A stretch of DNA of 64,000 bases from positions 1 through 64,000 of the forward strand of contig DATCVI010000145.1 of the NCBI GenBank assembly GCA_036566925.1, given 5' to 3'. The position numbers were made by a program, and so were the translations under genes. The notes beneath the pieces are model-generated. The model did not search any database and was not told the DNA's origin. It saw only the letters and a program-made list of their open reading frames with translations. Positions 63,151-64,000 of the stretch are shown here, in pieces (the first letter of the stretch is position 1; each line of letters begins with the position of its first letter). Source of the stretch: Stenotrophomonas_A sp036566925 (GTDB lineage: Bacteria > Pseudomonadota > Gammaproteobacteria > Xanthomonadales > Xanthomonadaceae).

Positions 63151-63867
63151 CTACTCGTCATCCTCGATATCCAGCTCCTGCGTCTCGACGTCGCTGGGCG
63201 CGTCCGGCTCGGCCGGCTCCAGCAACGTGAAGTCATCGCGGTGCGGATCGCGGATGGCGCGGGAGACCGGATAGCTTTCCAGATTGACGCGGTTGGCGTG
63301 TCGCTCCAATGCGCCCGGGCTGGTGAGTGTTCCTGCGAGCCATTCCAGCGCGCTGGCCGGCTCCAGGAAGACGGGCCCGTCAGCAGTGAGCGGGGCAGGG
63401 ATGGACGGATTGGGGCTGGTGAGCAGGCTGAAGCTATCCAGCACCAAGCCCTCCTGCTCCCAATGCTCCCAAAGTCCCGCCGCCAACAGGGCCAGACCAT
63501 CGCGGCGTTGCACGAAGCGAGGCCAGGGCGGCCTTCGCTGGCGATCCCATTTGTAGTAGCCGCTCATCGGCACCACGCAATGGCGTTGTTTCCAGGCCTT
63601 TGCGTAGATCCGGCTGCCGGGGGCCTTGGCCAGCCGCGCAGTGACGGTGGTATAGGGCGTCGCCGGCTCCTTTGACCAGCGCGGGACCAGCCCCCACTGC
63701 ATATCGGTAACCACGATCTGGTCGTCGATGCGGGCGATGACGGTGGCCGGCTTGCCCTTGCCGACGTTGTAGCGATCGGGCGCGGCGGCTACCGCCAGGC
63801 TTACATCCGCCGGCAGGCCGGGCGGCAATGACTCGGCGTCGGCGATGGCCTGTGCAAACCTGCGCAT
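63151..63867 (-). CDS. SRAP-domain protein (YedK/HMCES-like) lacking the catalytic residues
   Basis: A 238-aa protein with the SRAP fold: RYNVGKGKPATVIAR, MQWGLVPRWSKEP, YTTVTARLAKAPGSRIYAKA, VVPMSGYYKWDR, ALLAAGLWEHWEQEG. Canonical SRAP proteins start Met-Cys-Gly-Arg and use Cys2 to crosslink to abasic sites. Here the N-terminus is MRRFAQA, the usual E of Y-E-W is Lys (YYKW), and the H-x-RMP motif is replaced by LTADGPVF. The Asn of RYN is kept. A catalytically inactive paralogue is likely. It has a long acidic C-terminal tail. Confidence 0.85.
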   Translation of the reverse strand: MRRFAQAIADAESLPPGLPADVSLAVAAAPDRYNVGKGKPATVIARIDDQIVVTDMQWGLVPRWSKEPATPYTTVTARLAKAPGSRIYAKAWKQRHCVVPMSGYYKWDRQRRPPWPRFVQRRDGLALLAAGLWEHWEQEGLVLDSFSLLTSPNPSIPAPLTADGPVFLEPASALEWLAGTLTSPGALERHANRVNLESYPVSRAIRDPHRDDFTLLEPAEPDAPSDVETQELDIEDDE

Positions 63868-64000
63868 GGTCGCAGGGTAGCGGTGGCTTCGTGAGCTGCC
63901 CGTTTGCCGCGCCGACGCCGTTCGGACCAGTATGTTTTCTGAGTCCAGCCCAGTAATTGCACCGGCGCGGCCAGGCGCCGCAACTGCTGCAATGGCGCCT
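63868..64000. other. Window end, no gene supported
   Basis: A frame on the minus strand beginning near 63992 is open but has no RBS, recognised motif or consistent codon character. It could be the end of a gene beyond the window; nothing firm can be said. Confidence 0.4.

Noticed and set aside
63801..63992. Short minus-strand frame at the right edge
   Set aside because: It overlaps the start of the SRAP gene, has no RBS and turns into arginine/proline-rich sequence typical of shadow frames.

Overview
The window is a GC-rich chromosomal segment from a gammaproteobacterium of the Xanthomonadaceae/Lysobacteraceae (Xanthomonas, Lysobacter, Luteimonas or Pseudoxanthomonas type; genus not resolved). 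This rests on the gene orders rpsU-yqeY-yihY-dnaG divergent from tsaD-folB, rplU-rpmA-obgE, and rpsT / murJ-ribF-ileS-lspA-ispH, on a large Oar-type TonB-dependent receptor, and on small proteins typical of that family. No rRNA, tRNA, CRISPR array, prophage, transposase or IS element was found.

Layout. 1-5812: macromolecular-synthesis genes (rpsU, yqeY, yihY, dnaG) on the minus strand with a perfect TATAAT -10 box, divergent from tsaD-folB. 5955-11222: a GH3 beta-glucosidase with a LacI-type operator candidate, a periplasmic PQQ-type sugar dehydrogenase and small stress or membrane proteins. 11327-23894: two divergent gene strings that look like one murein-peptide scavenging system. The minus string encodes an NlpC/P60 peptidase, a dipeptide epimerase, an RpiR regulator, an L,D-transpeptidase-like protein and an amino-acid permease. 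The plus string encodes a secreted transglutaminase-like protein, a TonB receptor, a serine beta-lactamase-like hydrolase and a VanX-like D-Ala-D-Ala dipeptidase. The shared AT-rich promoter region carries two CAAGAATA sites exactly 31 bp apart. This is the most interesting locus.

23899-31605: small proteins, an EF-hand protein, a HAD hydrolase, a 2-oxoadipate dioxygenase (HglS/YdcJ type) and an ECF42 sigma-factor module with VOC and YCII/DGPF partners and a recognisable ECF42-type promoter. 31793-39518: an mdtABC-like RND efflux operon without an outer-membrane gene. 39773-42913: an M20 amidohydrolase, queF, a LysM protein with an internal repeat, and a lipoprotein. 43321-48987: an ECF sigma factor fused to a membrane domain, a DUF2007-like protein, tesB, an enoyl-CoA hydratase, a PCuAC copper chaperone, a 53-aa TTG-start protein, a methyltransferase and a thioesterase. 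48984-61652: uvrA with a Lys/Ala-rich tail, rplU-rpmA-obgE, rpsT, then murJ-ribF-ileS-lspA-ispH. 61664-64000: a small accessory stretch with a Cys-rich protein, an XRE-type regulator and a SRAP-domain protein that has lost its catalytic residues.

Two intergenic regions (25171-25276 and 43019-43130) carry copies of one palindromic repeat architecture: an outer stem of about 27 bp around an inner hairpin of the form nCAT-CC-ATGn.
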